From positions 3,286,001 through 3,350,000 of the forward strand of contig CBDAPL010000001.1 in assembly GCA_965198495.1 (NCBI GenBank): DNA of 64,000 bases. Reading direction: 5' to 3'. Each line of letters begins with the position of its first letter. Position 1 is the stretch's first letter. A program made the translations under genes and the position numbers. The DNA comes from RH-AL1 sp965198495 (GTDB taxonomy: Bacteria > Pseudomonadota > Alphaproteobacteria > Rhizobiales > Beijerinckiaceae). This document shows, piece after piece, positions 41,278 through 55,166 of this stretch. A model generated the notes under the pieces. That model was given only the letters and a program-made list of their open reading frames with translations. It was not told the origin of the DNA and did not search any database.

Positions 41278-42570
41278 CTACTGGGCCGCTGGTGCGGGCG
41301 GCTGCTCCGGCGGCGCTTGTTCCGCTTGCGGCTTCAGGGCCGCGTGCCTGCTGCTGCGTTTGTGAGGCACGGCGGCGGTATCGTCGCTGGCGACGCCCGC
41401 CGCGTCCGACGCCGTTTCGCTCTCTCCAGCAGGCTTGTCCGCACCCTTCTTCGCGTGGCTCTTGTGCGACGCGCGACTTTTCTTGGCCGGCTTGTCGCCG
41501 GGCGCGGCATCCGGCGCGGGCCGCGCGTTCGGCTCCGCCGTGGCGGCCCTGAGCGTTTCGCCGGGGGGTCGCTCGGACGCGGCAGGCGCGCCCGAGGTGA
41601 TCTGCTGGATGGCAGCTTGCGAGTCCGCGCGCGTGAGACGCGTGTCCTGCCCCTCCACCGTCGCGGCATAGGCCTGGGCATTCGCGGGCGGCTCGTCCAG
41701 GGCGGCGAAATTCGTCTTCTTGCGCGAGCGCGCGCGCGCCGATCTCGCCTCGGCGACGGCTGTCGATGGATCGTGATCGGCGACCTGCTCGCCGCGCGCG
41801 ACCTGCGTCATGCCGCCATCGCGCAGCCACTTCTTGGGCGGATGCAACGCGCCCGATGTGTCGGCGCTCATGTCCAAGCCGGCCTCGGCCGCATTCTTCC
41901 CTTGCGGCAGGGCGACCAAAGGCGGACCCGCCGGCGCCATGGAGGCGGGCTGACCGTCGGAGGCGGCGAAGCTGGCGGTCTCGATCGTCGCGACCTGCGG
42001 GGCCGGAGCCGCGCCGAACAGCGAGCCGAAGATGCCTTCGCTCTGGGGCGGCGCGGCGGCCGCGAACATGGGTTCGTCGGCCTGACCCGCTACGGGCGCC
42101 GTGTCGGCGGTCCGGAGCGCACCGAGAAGACCACGCTGCCTGGCTGCACTGTAGTAGCCGCTGGCGTAAAGGCGCACGGCCGCATCCTCGCGCTTGCCGG
42201 CGATGACGAAGGCGTTGGCCAAGTAGGGGACGGCATAGCGAAGATTGACGATCGGATTCAACAGATCCTCAGGCGTACCCTTGAAGCCCATGCTCTTGGC
42301 GGTGGGGTAGCTGATCTGCATCAGCCCCCAGAAGCTATGGTTGCGGGCACGCGGATTGTAGCGGCTCTCCCGCATCACGATCCGCCGCACGAGCTTCTCT
42401 GGCACCCCGTTTCGCTGCGCCTGCTTGATGATCGCGGCGTCGAGCTCGGCGGAATGGGCGGGCTCCTCGCTCGCGGCGCGCGCCGAAGCACACGCAACGA
42501 GAAGAGCGAGAGCGGAAAGCGACGCGCGGAGCAAAACCCCGGTTAGCGAGGCGCGCGATCGCTTGATCAT
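41278..42570 (-). CDS. secreted lytic transglycosylase (SLT domain) with disordered tail
   Basis: A 430-residue exported enzyme expected to cleave peptidoglycan between MurNAc and GlcNAc. A signal peptide (LRASLSALALLVACASARAA) is followed by the SLT domain, with the catalytic Glu in VMRESRYNPRARNHSFWGLMQISYPTAKSMGF and the later NIRYAVPYL-like NLRYAVPYLA. The C-terminal 250 residues are Ala/Pro/Lys-rich and disordered, ending in Gln/Pro runs. The ATG overlaps the stop of the upstream secreted protein by ATGA, so the pair is coupled. Confidence 0.9.
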   Translation of the reverse strand: MIKRSRASLTGVLLRASLSALALLVACASARAASEEPAHSAELDAAIIKQAQRNGVPEKLVRRIVMRESRYNPRARNHSFWGLMQISYPTAKSMGFKGTPEDLLNPIVNLRYAVPYLANAFVIAGKREDAAVRLYASGYYSAARQRGLLGALRTADTAPVAGQADEPMFAAAAPPQSEGIFGSLFGAAPAPQVATIETASFAASDGQPASMAPAGPPLVALPQGKNAAEAGLDMSADTSGALHPPKKWLRDGGMTQVARGEQVADHDPSTAVAEARSARARSRKKTNFAALDEPPANAQAYAATVEGQDTRLTRADSQAAIQQITSGAPAASERPPGETLRAATAEPNARPAPDAAPGDKPAKKSRASHKSHAKKGADKPAGESETASDAAGVASDDTAAVPHKRSSRHAALKPQAEQAPPEQPPAPAAQ

Positions 42571-43865
42571 TGCTTGTCTGGCCCGGAAGCCGGCGCGGCG
42601 GGCGCGGTCGCGTCCTGCGCGCTCTTGGGCGTACTGCCGGTCGGCGCCGTATCGGTCGCGGCGGGCGCGGGCGCTTCCGTCGGCTTGGCGGCGCGCGCTT
42701 CAGAGGCCGGGTCGGGGGCCTTCGGCGCGTTCGCCTTGGCGGACTCCTCCGACGCCTTCGGCATCGCCTCGTCAGCCGCGCTCTTCGGGCTCGCGACGTC
42801 CTTGGGCTCTGGTGGCGTGGAGGCCAGCGGCGCGGCATCCGCCTTGACGTCGGGCGGCGTGGGAGCCGGCGGCGTGGCGTCCGCCTTGGCGGTCGGCGGC
42901 TGGGCCGGCACCACCGTCATCTCGGCGGGCTTGGCGGCGGCGTTGTTCATCTCGACCGGCGCGACCGCGGCACGCGCCGCGTCGGCCTTGGCCTCGGCGG
43001 CCTTGAGTTCGGCGTCCGCCTTCATCTGCGCGGCCTTGGCCTGCGTCAGCTTCGCCTCGGCGGCGGCAAGCGCCTGGCGCTTCGCCTCGGCGGCGCGCGT
43101 TTCGGCGCGCTGGGCCTCGGCGATACGGGCCTGCTCGCGGCGCGCTTCCATGGCCTTGGCCTCGGCGACCTTGCGAGCCGACGCCTCGGCCTCCGCAAGC
43201 TTGCTCTTGGCTTGTCGCGACTCGGCCGCTCGTTCATCGGCGACACGCTTGGCGTCGGCCTCCGCGTCGGCGGCCTTGGCGGCCTCCGTCCTGGCGGCGG
43301 CGACGGCCGGATCGGCGGCGATGTCGATGGCCGGCGCGGGCGCCGGCTGCGGCGTGCCGGGCGATGCCGCGGGCGGCGCGGCTTTGGCGATCTCCGGTGG
43401 CGTCGACGGGCCCGCGGCGATGATCGGGCCGAGGTCCTTCTGCGCGACGATGGCGCCGTTGAAGGCGTTGAACATCAGTTCGAAACGGTGACCGGCGCCG
43501 TTCTCGGCCGTGGCGAACAGCACGCGCCCGCGCCGATGCGGCGTCATCGTGAGATTGAAGCCCTGGCGCGCCGCCATACGGCGAACATGGCCAAGCGAGG
43601 CGAAAGAAGGTGCCGCTTCACGCGGGGCGGCATCGCGCGGACCCGCGTCGCGGACCGGCGCGTCATGCCCCCGTGGCATCGGGCGCGACGGACCGGTCGG
43701 ATTGCCGTCGAAGCCATAGCCCCTGAGTGGGTCGAAGATCTGGGCTTGCGCGAGAGGCGGCGCGATGACCGTGACGAGGGCCGCCAGACAGACCGTGCGG
43801 GCGAGGTGACCGAGGCTCGGATCGCGGCTGGCGGCGCGGGCAAGCGCCCGATATGCGTTGTGCAT
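42567..43865 (-). CDS. secreted Ala/Lys/Glu-rich coiled-coil protein, unknown
   Basis: A 432-residue protein from the ATG at 43863-43865. A signal peptide (LARTVCLAALVTVIAPPLAQA) is followed by a short folded region (RRMAARQGFNLTMTPHRRGRVLFATAENGAGHRFELMFNAFNG) that resembles a PepSY-like or small beta domain. Residues 190-330 are TolA-like, rich in AEAKA and KAAEA runs and probably a long helix. The last 110 are Pro/Ala-rich. It is coupled to the lytic transglycosylase. A role in the periplasm near peptidoglycan is an inference from the partner. Confidence 0.75.
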   Translation of the reverse strand: MHNAYRALARAASRDPSLGHLARTVCLAALVTVIAPPLAQAQIFDPLRGYGFDGNPTGPSRPMPRGHDAPVRDAGPRDAAPREAAPSFASLGHVRRMAARQGFNLTMTPHRRGRVLFATAENGAGHRFELMFNAFNGAIVAQKDLGPIIAAGPSTPPEIAKAAPPAASPGTPQPAPAPAIDIAADPAVAAARTEAAKAADAEADAKRVADERAAESRQAKSKLAEAEASARKVAEAKAMEARREQARIAEAQRAETRAAEAKRQALAAAEAKLTQAKAAQMKADAELKAAEAKADAARAAVAPVEMNNAAAKPAEMTVVPAQPPTAKADATPPAPTPPDVKADAAPLASTPPEPKDVASPKSAADEAMPKASEESAKANAPKAPDPASEARAAKPTEAPAPAATDTAPTGSTPKSAQDATAPAAPASGPDKQ

Positions 43866-44072
43866 CTGAACTCCCCCGGCAACCCCCTGCCGATGTACGC
43901 GGAACCTCTGCACCAATTGGGGCAAAAGCTTGGTTCGGGATAGCAGTTCGGATCGGGATTCCCCGCCTGTTGCAAAGGAGCCTCACTGCTGAAAATCGCG
44001 CTTGCCCCACGCGGCAAACTGTTGCAGCCGATCCGTGCTGTGTTCCGTGCGATGAGGGGCCAGATGAGATCT

Positions 44073-44096
44073 CGAGTACGCTGACGAGTACGCTGA
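44073..44096. repeat. 12-bp direct repeat upstream of gltB
   Basis: CGAGTACGCTGA occurs twice in immediate tandem, followed by ACTGAG. It lies about 190 bases upstream of the gltB start, in the 421-base gap between the divergent secreted-protein gene and gltB. The rest of that gap shows no gene with family support. The repeat may be a regulator binding site. Confidence 0.6.
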
Positions 44097-44286
44097 ACTG
44101 AGTTGACGTGGCGCGGCGTCGGCCAGCGAGGCCGGCATCAGCTTTGCGTAAGAGGTCGAGGCGCGAACGCGCTTGAACGCCTATGTCACGTCTGCAAGTC
44201 TGGCGGACATCGGCGATGCGGATTTCCGCTTGTGGCAGATGGCTCGCGGCGGCGTATGGCAGCGAAGGCCAAGCTCGAGGTACCCG

Positions 44287-49056
<4,770 letters not shown>

Positions 49057-49167
49057 CGCGTCCGAGCACGACGATCGCGCGACGAATAAGCGCTTGTGGT
49101 TGCCGGTCAGTTTGGCGAGAAGCGATAAAGACGGGACGCCGACGCGTTAGGTCAAGTTGGGAACGAA

Positions 49168-50589
49168 ATGGGCAAGATCACGGGCTTCCTTGAGATCGAT
49201 CGACGCGAACGACGCTATGCGCCGGCGTCGGAGCGTATTCGAAACTACAAGGAGTTCATGATCCCGCTGTCGGACGAGGCGACGAAGGATCAGGCCGCCC
49301 GCTGCATGGATTGCGGCATCCCGTTTTGTCACAACGGCTGTCCGGTGAACAACCAGATCCCCGACTGGAATGACCTCGTCTACCATGGCAATTGGGAGGA
49401 GGCGTCGCGCAACCTCCACTCGACAAACAATTTTCCGGAGTTCACCGGTCGTATCTGCCCGGCGCCCTGCGAACAGGCCTGTACCCTCAATCTCGCCGAT
49501 ACGCCGGTGACGATCAAGACGATCGAATGCGCCATCGTCGATCGTGCCTACACGAACGGTTGGATCAAGCCTGAGGTTTTCGGCCGCCCGACCGGCAAGA
49601 AGATCGCGGTGATCGGCTCGGGTCCGGCCGGTCTCGCCTGCGCCCAGCAACTCGCCCGTGCCGGTCACGAAGTGCACGTCTACGAGAAGAACGCCAAGGC
49701 TGGCGGGCTCCTGCGCTACGGCATTCCCGACTTCAAGATGGAGAAGCATCTGATCGACCGACGCGTCAGCCAGATGGAGGCGGAAGGCGTGAGGTTCCAC
49801 TACAACACGCATATTGGAAACGACGTGAGCCCGGCCGACCTCCTCGGCCAGCACGACGTGGTTGTGCTGTCGGGCGGCTCGGAGAAGCCCCGCGACTTGC
49901 CCATTCCGGGTCGCGAACTCCACGGCATTCACTTCGCCATGGACTTCCTGCCCCAGCAGAACCGTCGCGTCAGCCACGAGACGTTCCAGTCGAACGATCC
50001 GGTCCTCGCGAGCGGCAAGCACGTGGTCGTGATCGGCGGTGGCGACACCGGCTCCGATTGCATCGGCACCTCGATCCGCCAGGGCGCGCTGTCCGTGACA
50101 CAGCTCGAGATCATGCCCGAGCCGCCGACGAAGGAGAACAAGCTTCTCACTTGGCCGGATTGGCCGCTGAAGATGCGAACGTCTTCGTCGCAGGAGGAGG
50201 GCGCCAATCGCGACTTCGCGGTGCTGACCCGAATGTTCGAGGGCGACGCGGAAGGTAACGTCAAGGCGCTGAAGTGCGTGCGCGTCGACGGCAAGATGCA
50301 AGAGGTCGAAGGTTCGTCGTTCGAACTGCGCGCCGATCTCGTGCTGCTGGCGATGGGCTTCGTGTCGCCTGTGCCGGAAGGCCTGCTGATGGGGTTGGGC
50401 GTCGATCTCGACAAGCGCGGCAACGTCGTCGCCGACCAGAAAAGCTATCTCTCTTCCGTCGGCAAGGTCTACGCGTGCGGTGACATGCGGCGCGGCCAAT
50501 CCTTGGTGGTGTGGGCGATCCGCGAAGGCCGGCAGACGGCGCACGCCGTCGACAAGGCGCTCATGGGCGAGACGGTCCTGCCGAGGTAG
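49168..50589 (+). CDS. gltD: glutamate synthase small subunit
   Basis: The NADPH-oxidising partner of GltB, 473 residues. The N-terminal Cys sets for two 4Fe-4S clusters are CMDCGIPFCHNGCPV and CPAPCEQACTLNL. The FAD motif is VIGSGPAGLACAQQLARAG and the NADPH motif VVIGGGDTGSDCIGTS. It follows gltB by 111 bases without an obvious terminator, consistent with a gltBD operon. All expected motifs are intact. Confidence 0.96.
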   Translation: MGKITGFLEIDRRERRYAPASERIRNYKEFMIPLSDEATKDQAARCMDCGIPFCHNGCPVNNQIPDWNDLVYHGNWEEASRNLHSTNNFPEFTGRICPAPCEQACTLNLADTPVTIKTIECAIVDRAYTNGWIKPEVFGRPTGKKIAVIGSGPAGLACAQQLARAGHEVHVYEKNAKAGGLLRYGIPDFKMEKHLIDRRVSQMEAEGVRFHYNTHIGNDVSPADLLGQHDVVVLSGGSEKPRDLPIPGRELHGIHFAMDFLPQQNRRVSHETFQSNDPVLASGKHVVVIGGGDTGSDCIGTSIRQGALSVTQLEIMPEPPTKENKLLTWPDWPLKMRTSSSQEEGANRDFAVLTRMFEGDAEGNVKALKCVRVDGKMQEVEGSSFELRADLVLLAMGFVSPVPEGLLMGLGVDLDKRGNVVADQKSYLSSVGKVYACGDMRRGQSLVVWAIREGRQTAHAVDKALMGETVLPR

Positions 50590-50678
50590 CGGGTGATCTG
50601 CGAGGCGGGCGGATCCGGCATCCACGCCTCGGCAGGCGATCACCGTGCGGCTTATGCTGACGAGCGGGATGGAATCCG

Positions 50679-51554
50679 ATGAAGCGCATCGTCGCCGGCG
50701 TCCTCGATGTCGCCTATCTCGAGGCGGGTCCCGCCGACGGTCCACCCGTGGTCCTACTCCACGGATTTCCCTACGACGCGCATGCCTACGACGCGGTCGC
50801 CGCTCGTTTGGCGGCAAAGGGCTTGCGTTGCGTCATTCCCTTTCTTCGCGGCTTCGGTCCGACGCGTTTCCTGTCGTCGGACGTGCCACGATCCGGCCAG
50901 CAGGCGGCATTGGCCGCCGATCTGCTGGCGCTCATGGATGCCTTGGACATCCCGCAAGCGATACTCGCCGGCTACGACTGGGGCGGTCGCGCGGCCTGCA
51001 TCGTCGCGGCGCTATGGCCGGATCGGGTGCGCGGCCTGGTCAGCTGCGACAAGGGCTACAACATCCAGGACATCGCCGGCGCGAGCGAGCCGGACGCCCC
51101 CGAGGCGGAGCACCGGCTCTGGTATCAGCATTATTTCCAGACCGAGCGCGCGCGCGCGGCGCTCGAGGCCGACAGGCGGACGTTCTGCCGCTATCTGTGG
51201 AAGCTCTGGTCTCCGAGTTGGGACTTCGACGATGCCACCTTCGAGCGAAGCGCCGCGGCCTTCGACAATCCGGACTTCGTCGATGTGGTGCTTCAATCCT
51301 ATCGCCACCGCTTCGGCAACGTCGCGGGTGATCCAAGCTTGCGGGACATCGAACGCCAACTCGCGGCGAAGCCGGTGATCGGCGTTCGAACGATCGTGCT
51401 GCAGGGTGCCGACGACGGCGTTAATCCGCCGAAGGCCATGGACGACAGCCTCTTCCCAGGCGGCTGCGCGCGGAGCGTCATCGCCGGTGCGGGTCACAAC
51501 GTGCCGCAGGAGAAGCCCGACGCCTTCGCCGACGCCGTGCTTTCGTTCGCCTAG
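50679..51554 (+). CDS. alpha/beta hydrolase with Asp nucleophile (epoxide hydrolase / dehalogenase-like)
   Basis: A 291-residue hydrolase. HGFPYDAHAYDAVA holds the oxyanion segment, the nucleophile elbow reads LAGYDWGGRAA with Asp in place of Ser, the acid lies in LQGADDGVNPP and the His in IAGAGHNVPQEKP. An Asp nucleophile groups it with epoxide hydrolases and haloalkane dehalogenases. The substrate is unknown. Its stop overlaps the stop of the converging cupin remnant by two bases. Confidence 0.85.
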   Translation: MKRIVAGVLDVAYLEAGPADGPPVVLLHGFPYDAHAYDAVAARLAAKGLRCVIPFLRGFGPTRFLSSDVPRSGQQAALAADLLALMDALDIPQAILAGYDWGGRAACIVAALWPDRVRGLVSCDKGYNIQDIAGASEPDAPEAEHRLWYQHYFQTERARAALEADRRTFCRYLWKLWSPSWDFDDATFERSAAAFDNPDFVDVVLQSYRHRFGNVAGDPSLRDIERQLAAKPVIGVRTIVLQGADDGVNPPKAMDDSLFPGGCARSVIAGAGHNVPQEKPDAFADAVLSFA

Positions 51555-51981
51555 CGCTCGGCGTTGCGGGCCATGAAGCTTGCCGCCGAGCCGTCCTCCG
51601 GATTGACGAAGACGATATCGGCGGCGCGCGGCGCGGCGCGTCGATCGCGAGAAACACCAGAGGCTCTTCGAGGATCTCGGGGATGGCATGCACGACGTTC
51701 TTCTCGAACACCACCATCTCGCCCGGCCCGATCTCGGCCTTCGCTGACTCGTCGCCGATCCACAACTTGCCGCGTCCCGACAGCACGTAAAGATGTTCGT
51801 GGCACGTCTCGTGGTAGTGCGGCTTGACAGCCTTGTAGACGCGGAAGATGCGGGCGCTCGCCGCCTCATGGTCGCTGAGGTAGACGTCGGCCAGCATGGA
51901 CTCGGACGTCTCGGGCAGCGTCGCGGCCAGAGCCATGACATCGAAGCGGCCGTTCGTTCGGGATTGTTGGTCGGTCGTCAT
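51551..51981 (-). pseudogene. cupin-domain protein, frameshifted near its 3' end
   Basis: The first 115 or so codons from the ATG at 51979-51981 encode a cupin (KPHYHETCHEHLYVLSGRGKLWIGD, GPGEMVVFEKNVVHAIPEILEEPLVFLAIDAP). The frame then runs into Ser/Arg-rich nonsense. The continuation expected of the family (ADIVFVNPEDGSAASFMARN and a stop at 51551-51553) is present in the next frame. The shift lies in the GC-rich stretch near 51625-51645, where one base seems missing. It may be a real mutation or a sequencing error in a GCGCGGCGCGG run. The metal-binding His and Glu are intact. Confidence 0.75.
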
Positions 51982-52148
51982 GATCCGGCAACGCGGGGCG
52001 GGCTGAACGGCTCCCGTCGATCCGACGAGGAAAGACGACGGCCCCGCGGCGCCGAGATGAAAGCCCGAAGGTGCCGTCTCGCTTGTCCGCCATGCCTCGA
52101 TGGAGCAAGGTCCGGAGGATCGACCGAACCACCAGCCGCGAGAGGCCT

Positions 52149-53177
52149 TTGGCTTACCCCTTCTCCGCCATTGTCGGCCAGACCGAGATGAAGCTCGGCA
52201 TCCTGATCGCCGCCGTCGATCCGGCGATCGGCGGCGTGCTGATCCTCGGCGATCGCGGCAGCGGCAAGTCGACGGCGATCCGCGCGCTCGGCGCCCTGCT
52301 GCCGCCCATGAAGGCGGTGATCGACTGCCGCTACGGCTGCGACCCCGGCAACACGGCGGCCCTGTGCGAGGATTGTCGCGCACGCAAGAAGCCGCTCAAG
52401 GCGCATCGTGTGCCGGTGCCGGTCGTCGACCTGCCGCTCGGCGCGACCGAGGATCGCGTCGTCGGCGCGCTCGATCTCGAAAAGGCGCTGACGCAAGGCG
52501 TCAAAGCCTTCGAGACCGGCCTGCTCGCCCGCGCCAATCGCGGCTTCCTCTATATCGACGAGGTCAACCTGCTGGAGGATCATCTCGTCGACCTGCTGCT
52601 CGACGTGGCGCAATCGGGCGAGAACGTCGTCGAGCGCGAGGGACTGTCGATCCGCCATCCCGCCCGCTTCGTGCTCGTGGGCACCGGCAACCCGGAAGAG
52701 GGCGAGCTGCGCCCGCAATTGCTCGACCGCTTCGGCCTCTCGGTCGAGGTGCGCACGCCCTCGCTGCTGCCGGAGCGCATCCAGGTGGTGCGCCGGCGCG
52801 ACGACTACGATCGCGACCCGAAGGCTTTCATGGAACGCTGGGCCAACCCGGAGGCAGAGGTGCGCGACCAGATCGTCGCGGCCAAGGCACGCGTCGCCGA
52901 TATCGAGGTGCCGGACCTGGTGCTCGAACAGGCGACGCGGCTCTGCATGGCGCTCGGCACGGACGGTTTGCGTGGCGAGCTGACGCTGATGCGCGCGGCA
53001 CGCGCCGCCGCCGCGCTCGTCGGCAAGGACAGGGCCGGCCTCGACGACCTGCGCCGGGTCGCGCCGCTGGCGCTGCGCCACCGCCTGCGCCGCAACCCGC
53101 TCGACGATTCCGGCTCGACCGCCCGCATCGAGCGCGCGCTCGCGGAGGTGTTCGGGCCGGCGGAAGTCGCGGCGTGA
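52149..53177 (+). CDS. bchI: magnesium chelatase ATPase subunit I
   Basis: AAA+ subunit that, with BchD and BchH, inserts Mg2+ into protoporphyrin IX. Walker A is ILGDRGSGKSTAI and Walker B FLYIDEVNLLEDH; the insertion GCDPGNTAALCEDC and VDLPLGATEDRVVG are BchI hallmarks. The frame opens to a GTG at 52071, but a TTG at 52149, just after AGAGG, gives a start AYPFSAIVGQTEMK that matches the family and a product of 342 residues. No PpsR palindrome was found upstream. The stop overlaps the bchD start (GTGA). Confidence 0.94.
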   Translation: MAYPFSAIVGQTEMKLGILIAAVDPAIGGVLILGDRGSGKSTAIRALGALLPPMKAVIDCRYGCDPGNTAALCEDCRARKKPLKAHRVPVPVVDLPLGATEDRVVGALDLEKALTQGVKAFETGLLARANRGFLYIDEVNLLEDHLVDLLLDVAQSGENVVEREGLSIRHPARFVLVGTGNPEEGELRPQLLDRFGLSVEVRTPSLLPERIQVVRRRDDYDRDPKAFMERWANPEAEVRDQIVAAKARVADIEVPDLVLEQATRLCMALGTDGLRGELTLMRAARAAAALVGKDRAGLDDLRRVAPLALRHRLRRNPLDDSGSTARIERALAEVFGPAEVAA

Positions 53178-55126
53178 GCGCCGACCTCGGTGAGATCGGC
53201 GGCGATGCCTCGGCGAAAAGCGCGGCCGCCTGGACGCTCGCGACGCGGGCGGCCCGCCTGCTTGCCATCGACCCGCTCGGCCTTGGCGGGGCGACGGTGC
53301 GCGCTCCAGCGGGGCCGGCACGCGATGCGTGGCTCGAGGCGTTTCGAGCCTCGCTCGATCACGTTCCCGCCGCCGCAGCCGATCCGGCCGCTGTCGCCTG
53401 GCGCCGGCTGCCGCCCGGCATCTCCGAAGGCCGGCTCATCGGCGGTCTGGATCTCGCCGCGACGCTTGTCGCCGGGCGACCGGTCGCCGAGCGCGGCCTG
53501 TTGGCGGAGGCGGACGGCGGCGTGCTCGTCGTGCCGATGGCCGAGCGGCTCGCCGGCAATATTGCCGCCCAGATCGGCGCGGCGCTCGACACCGGAGAAG
53601 TGATCGTCGAGCGCGACGGCATCGCCCGGCGCGCGCCGGCCCGTTTCGCCTGCGTGCTTCTCGACGAGGGTTTCGACGACGAACGCGCGCCGGCGGCACT
53701 GGCGGAACGGCTGGCGTTCAAACTCGATTTCTCCGCCATCCTCCCGCGCGCGGCGGACAAGCGGGCCCTGGCCCGGCATGATGGAGCCGGCGCCGGACCG
53801 ATGCTCCCGCCGATCCCCTTACCTGTTCGCGCGGTCGATATCGCCGTACCCGACGATGTCGTCGCGGCGCTCTGCGCGGCCGGGATCGCCTTCGGCGTCC
53901 CATCGCTGCGCGTCGCCACTTTGGCCCTGCGCGCGGCCAAGGCCTCGGCACGGCTCGCCGGGCGTGACGCGGTCGACGAGGAGGATGTCACCCTCGCCGC
54001 GTCCCTCGTGATCGCGCCGCGCGCGACGACGCTGCCGTCGGCGCAGCCCGAGCCTGAGCGGGGGCAGGATGAGCAAGACGGCGACGATGAGCGAGACGGC
54101 GACGATCGAGCCGACGGACAGAACGAAACACCCGAACCTGGGGATGCCGAGGCGGCGCCGAACGACCCGCGGCCCGACACCGCCGAAGATGACAAGGCCG
54201 GCGACCCGCGCGCGCTGACCGACCGCCTCGTCGAGGCCACGCTGGCGGCGATCCCGGCCGGGCTGCTCGCGGAGCTCAGCCTCGCCGCCGCCGGCCGCAC
54301 GGCGCGCGGTGATGCCGGCAGGGCCGGTGCGGCGCGGCAGTCCGCCAAGCGCGGACGTCCGGCCGGCGTGCGACGCGGCATGCCCGGTCACGGCGTGCGG
54401 CTCGCCGTCGTCGAGACGCTGCGCGCCGCCGCGCCGTGGCAGCGCCTGCGCCGGGCGCAGGGGCTCGCGGTGTCGCCCAATCGCGTGCTGGTCCGCCGCG
54501 AGGATTTCCGCGTCGGCCGCTTCAAGCAGAAAAGCGAGACGATGACGCTGTTCGTCGTCGACGCCTCCGGCTCGGCCGCGCTGCACCGGCTCGCCGAGGT
54601 GAAGGGCGCGGTCGAACTGATCCTCGCCGAGTGCTACGTGCGTCGCGACAGCGTCGCGCTGATCGCCTTTCGCGGCGCCGACGCCGAGCTGATCCTGCCG
54701 CCGACGCGGTCGCTGGTGCGCGCCAAGCGCGCGCTCGCCGGCCAGGCCGGCGGCGGTGGCACGCCGCTCGCCCGCGCCATCGACATGGCCGTGCTGGCGA
54801 CCGAAGCGGCGGCCCGCAAGGGTCAGACGCCAGTCGCCGTCTTCCTCACCGACGGAAAGGCCAACATAGGCCGCGCCGGGCGCCCCGGACGCCAAGAGGC
54901 CGAGGCGGACGCCCTCGCCGCCGCGCAAGCCTTTCGCGCCCACAGCCGCGCGGCGCTGGTGCTCGACATCGCGCCGCGTCCCGGTGAGCCCGCGCGGCGC
55001 CTCGCCGCCGCGATGGGGGCGCGCTACATCGCGCTTCCCTACGCCGACGCGCGGGCGATGTCGCAAGTGGTGCTCGCCGCCGGGCCGATGGCGCACGGCG
55101 CTTCGCCAAAACGCGGCAACGTTTGA
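53174..55126 (+). CDS. bchD: magnesium chelatase subunit D
   Basis: A 650-residue subunit made of a degenerate AAA+ half, an acidic linker and a C-terminal von Willebrand A domain. The linker (residues 290-345) is Asp/Glu/Pro-rich. The VWA domain carries the MIDAS motif VVDASGSAALH and the segment FLTDGKANIG. The N-terminal part lacks a proper Walker A, as usual for BchD. It starts at a GTG within the bchI stop and is followed by an alpha/beta hydrolase gene in place of bchO directly. Confidence 0.94.
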   Translation: MSADLGEIGGDASAKSAAAWTLATRAARLLAIDPLGLGGATVRAPAGPARDAWLEAFRASLDHVPAAAADPAAVAWRRLPPGISEGRLIGGLDLAATLVAGRPVAERGLLAEADGGVLVVPMAERLAGNIAAQIGAALDTGEVIVERDGIARRAPARFACVLLDEGFDDERAPAALAERLAFKLDFSAILPRAADKRALARHDGAGAGPMLPPIPLPVRAVDIAVPDDVVAALCAAGIAFGVPSLRVATLALRAAKASARLAGRDAVDEEDVTLAASLVIAPRATTLPSAQPEPERGQDEQDGDDERDGDDRADGQNETPEPGDAEAAPNDPRPDTAEDDKAGDPRALTDRLVEATLAAIPAGLLAELSLAAAGRTARGDAGRAGAARQSAKRGRPAGVRRGMPGHGVRLAVVETLRAAAPWQRLRRAQGLAVSPNRVLVRREDFRVGRFKQKSETMTLFVVDASGSAALHRLAEVKGAVELILAECYVRRDSVALIAFRGADAELILPPTRSLVRAKRALAGQAGGGGTPLARAIDMAVLATEAAARKGQTPVAVFLTDGKANIGRAGRPGRQEAEADALAAAQAFRAHSRAALVLDIAPRPGEPARRLAAAMGARYIALPYADARAMSQVVLAAGPMAHGASPKRGNV

Positions 55127-55166
55127 GCGTGCCGCGACGTTTTACCGTCGCACCCGAGAGGCTTCG

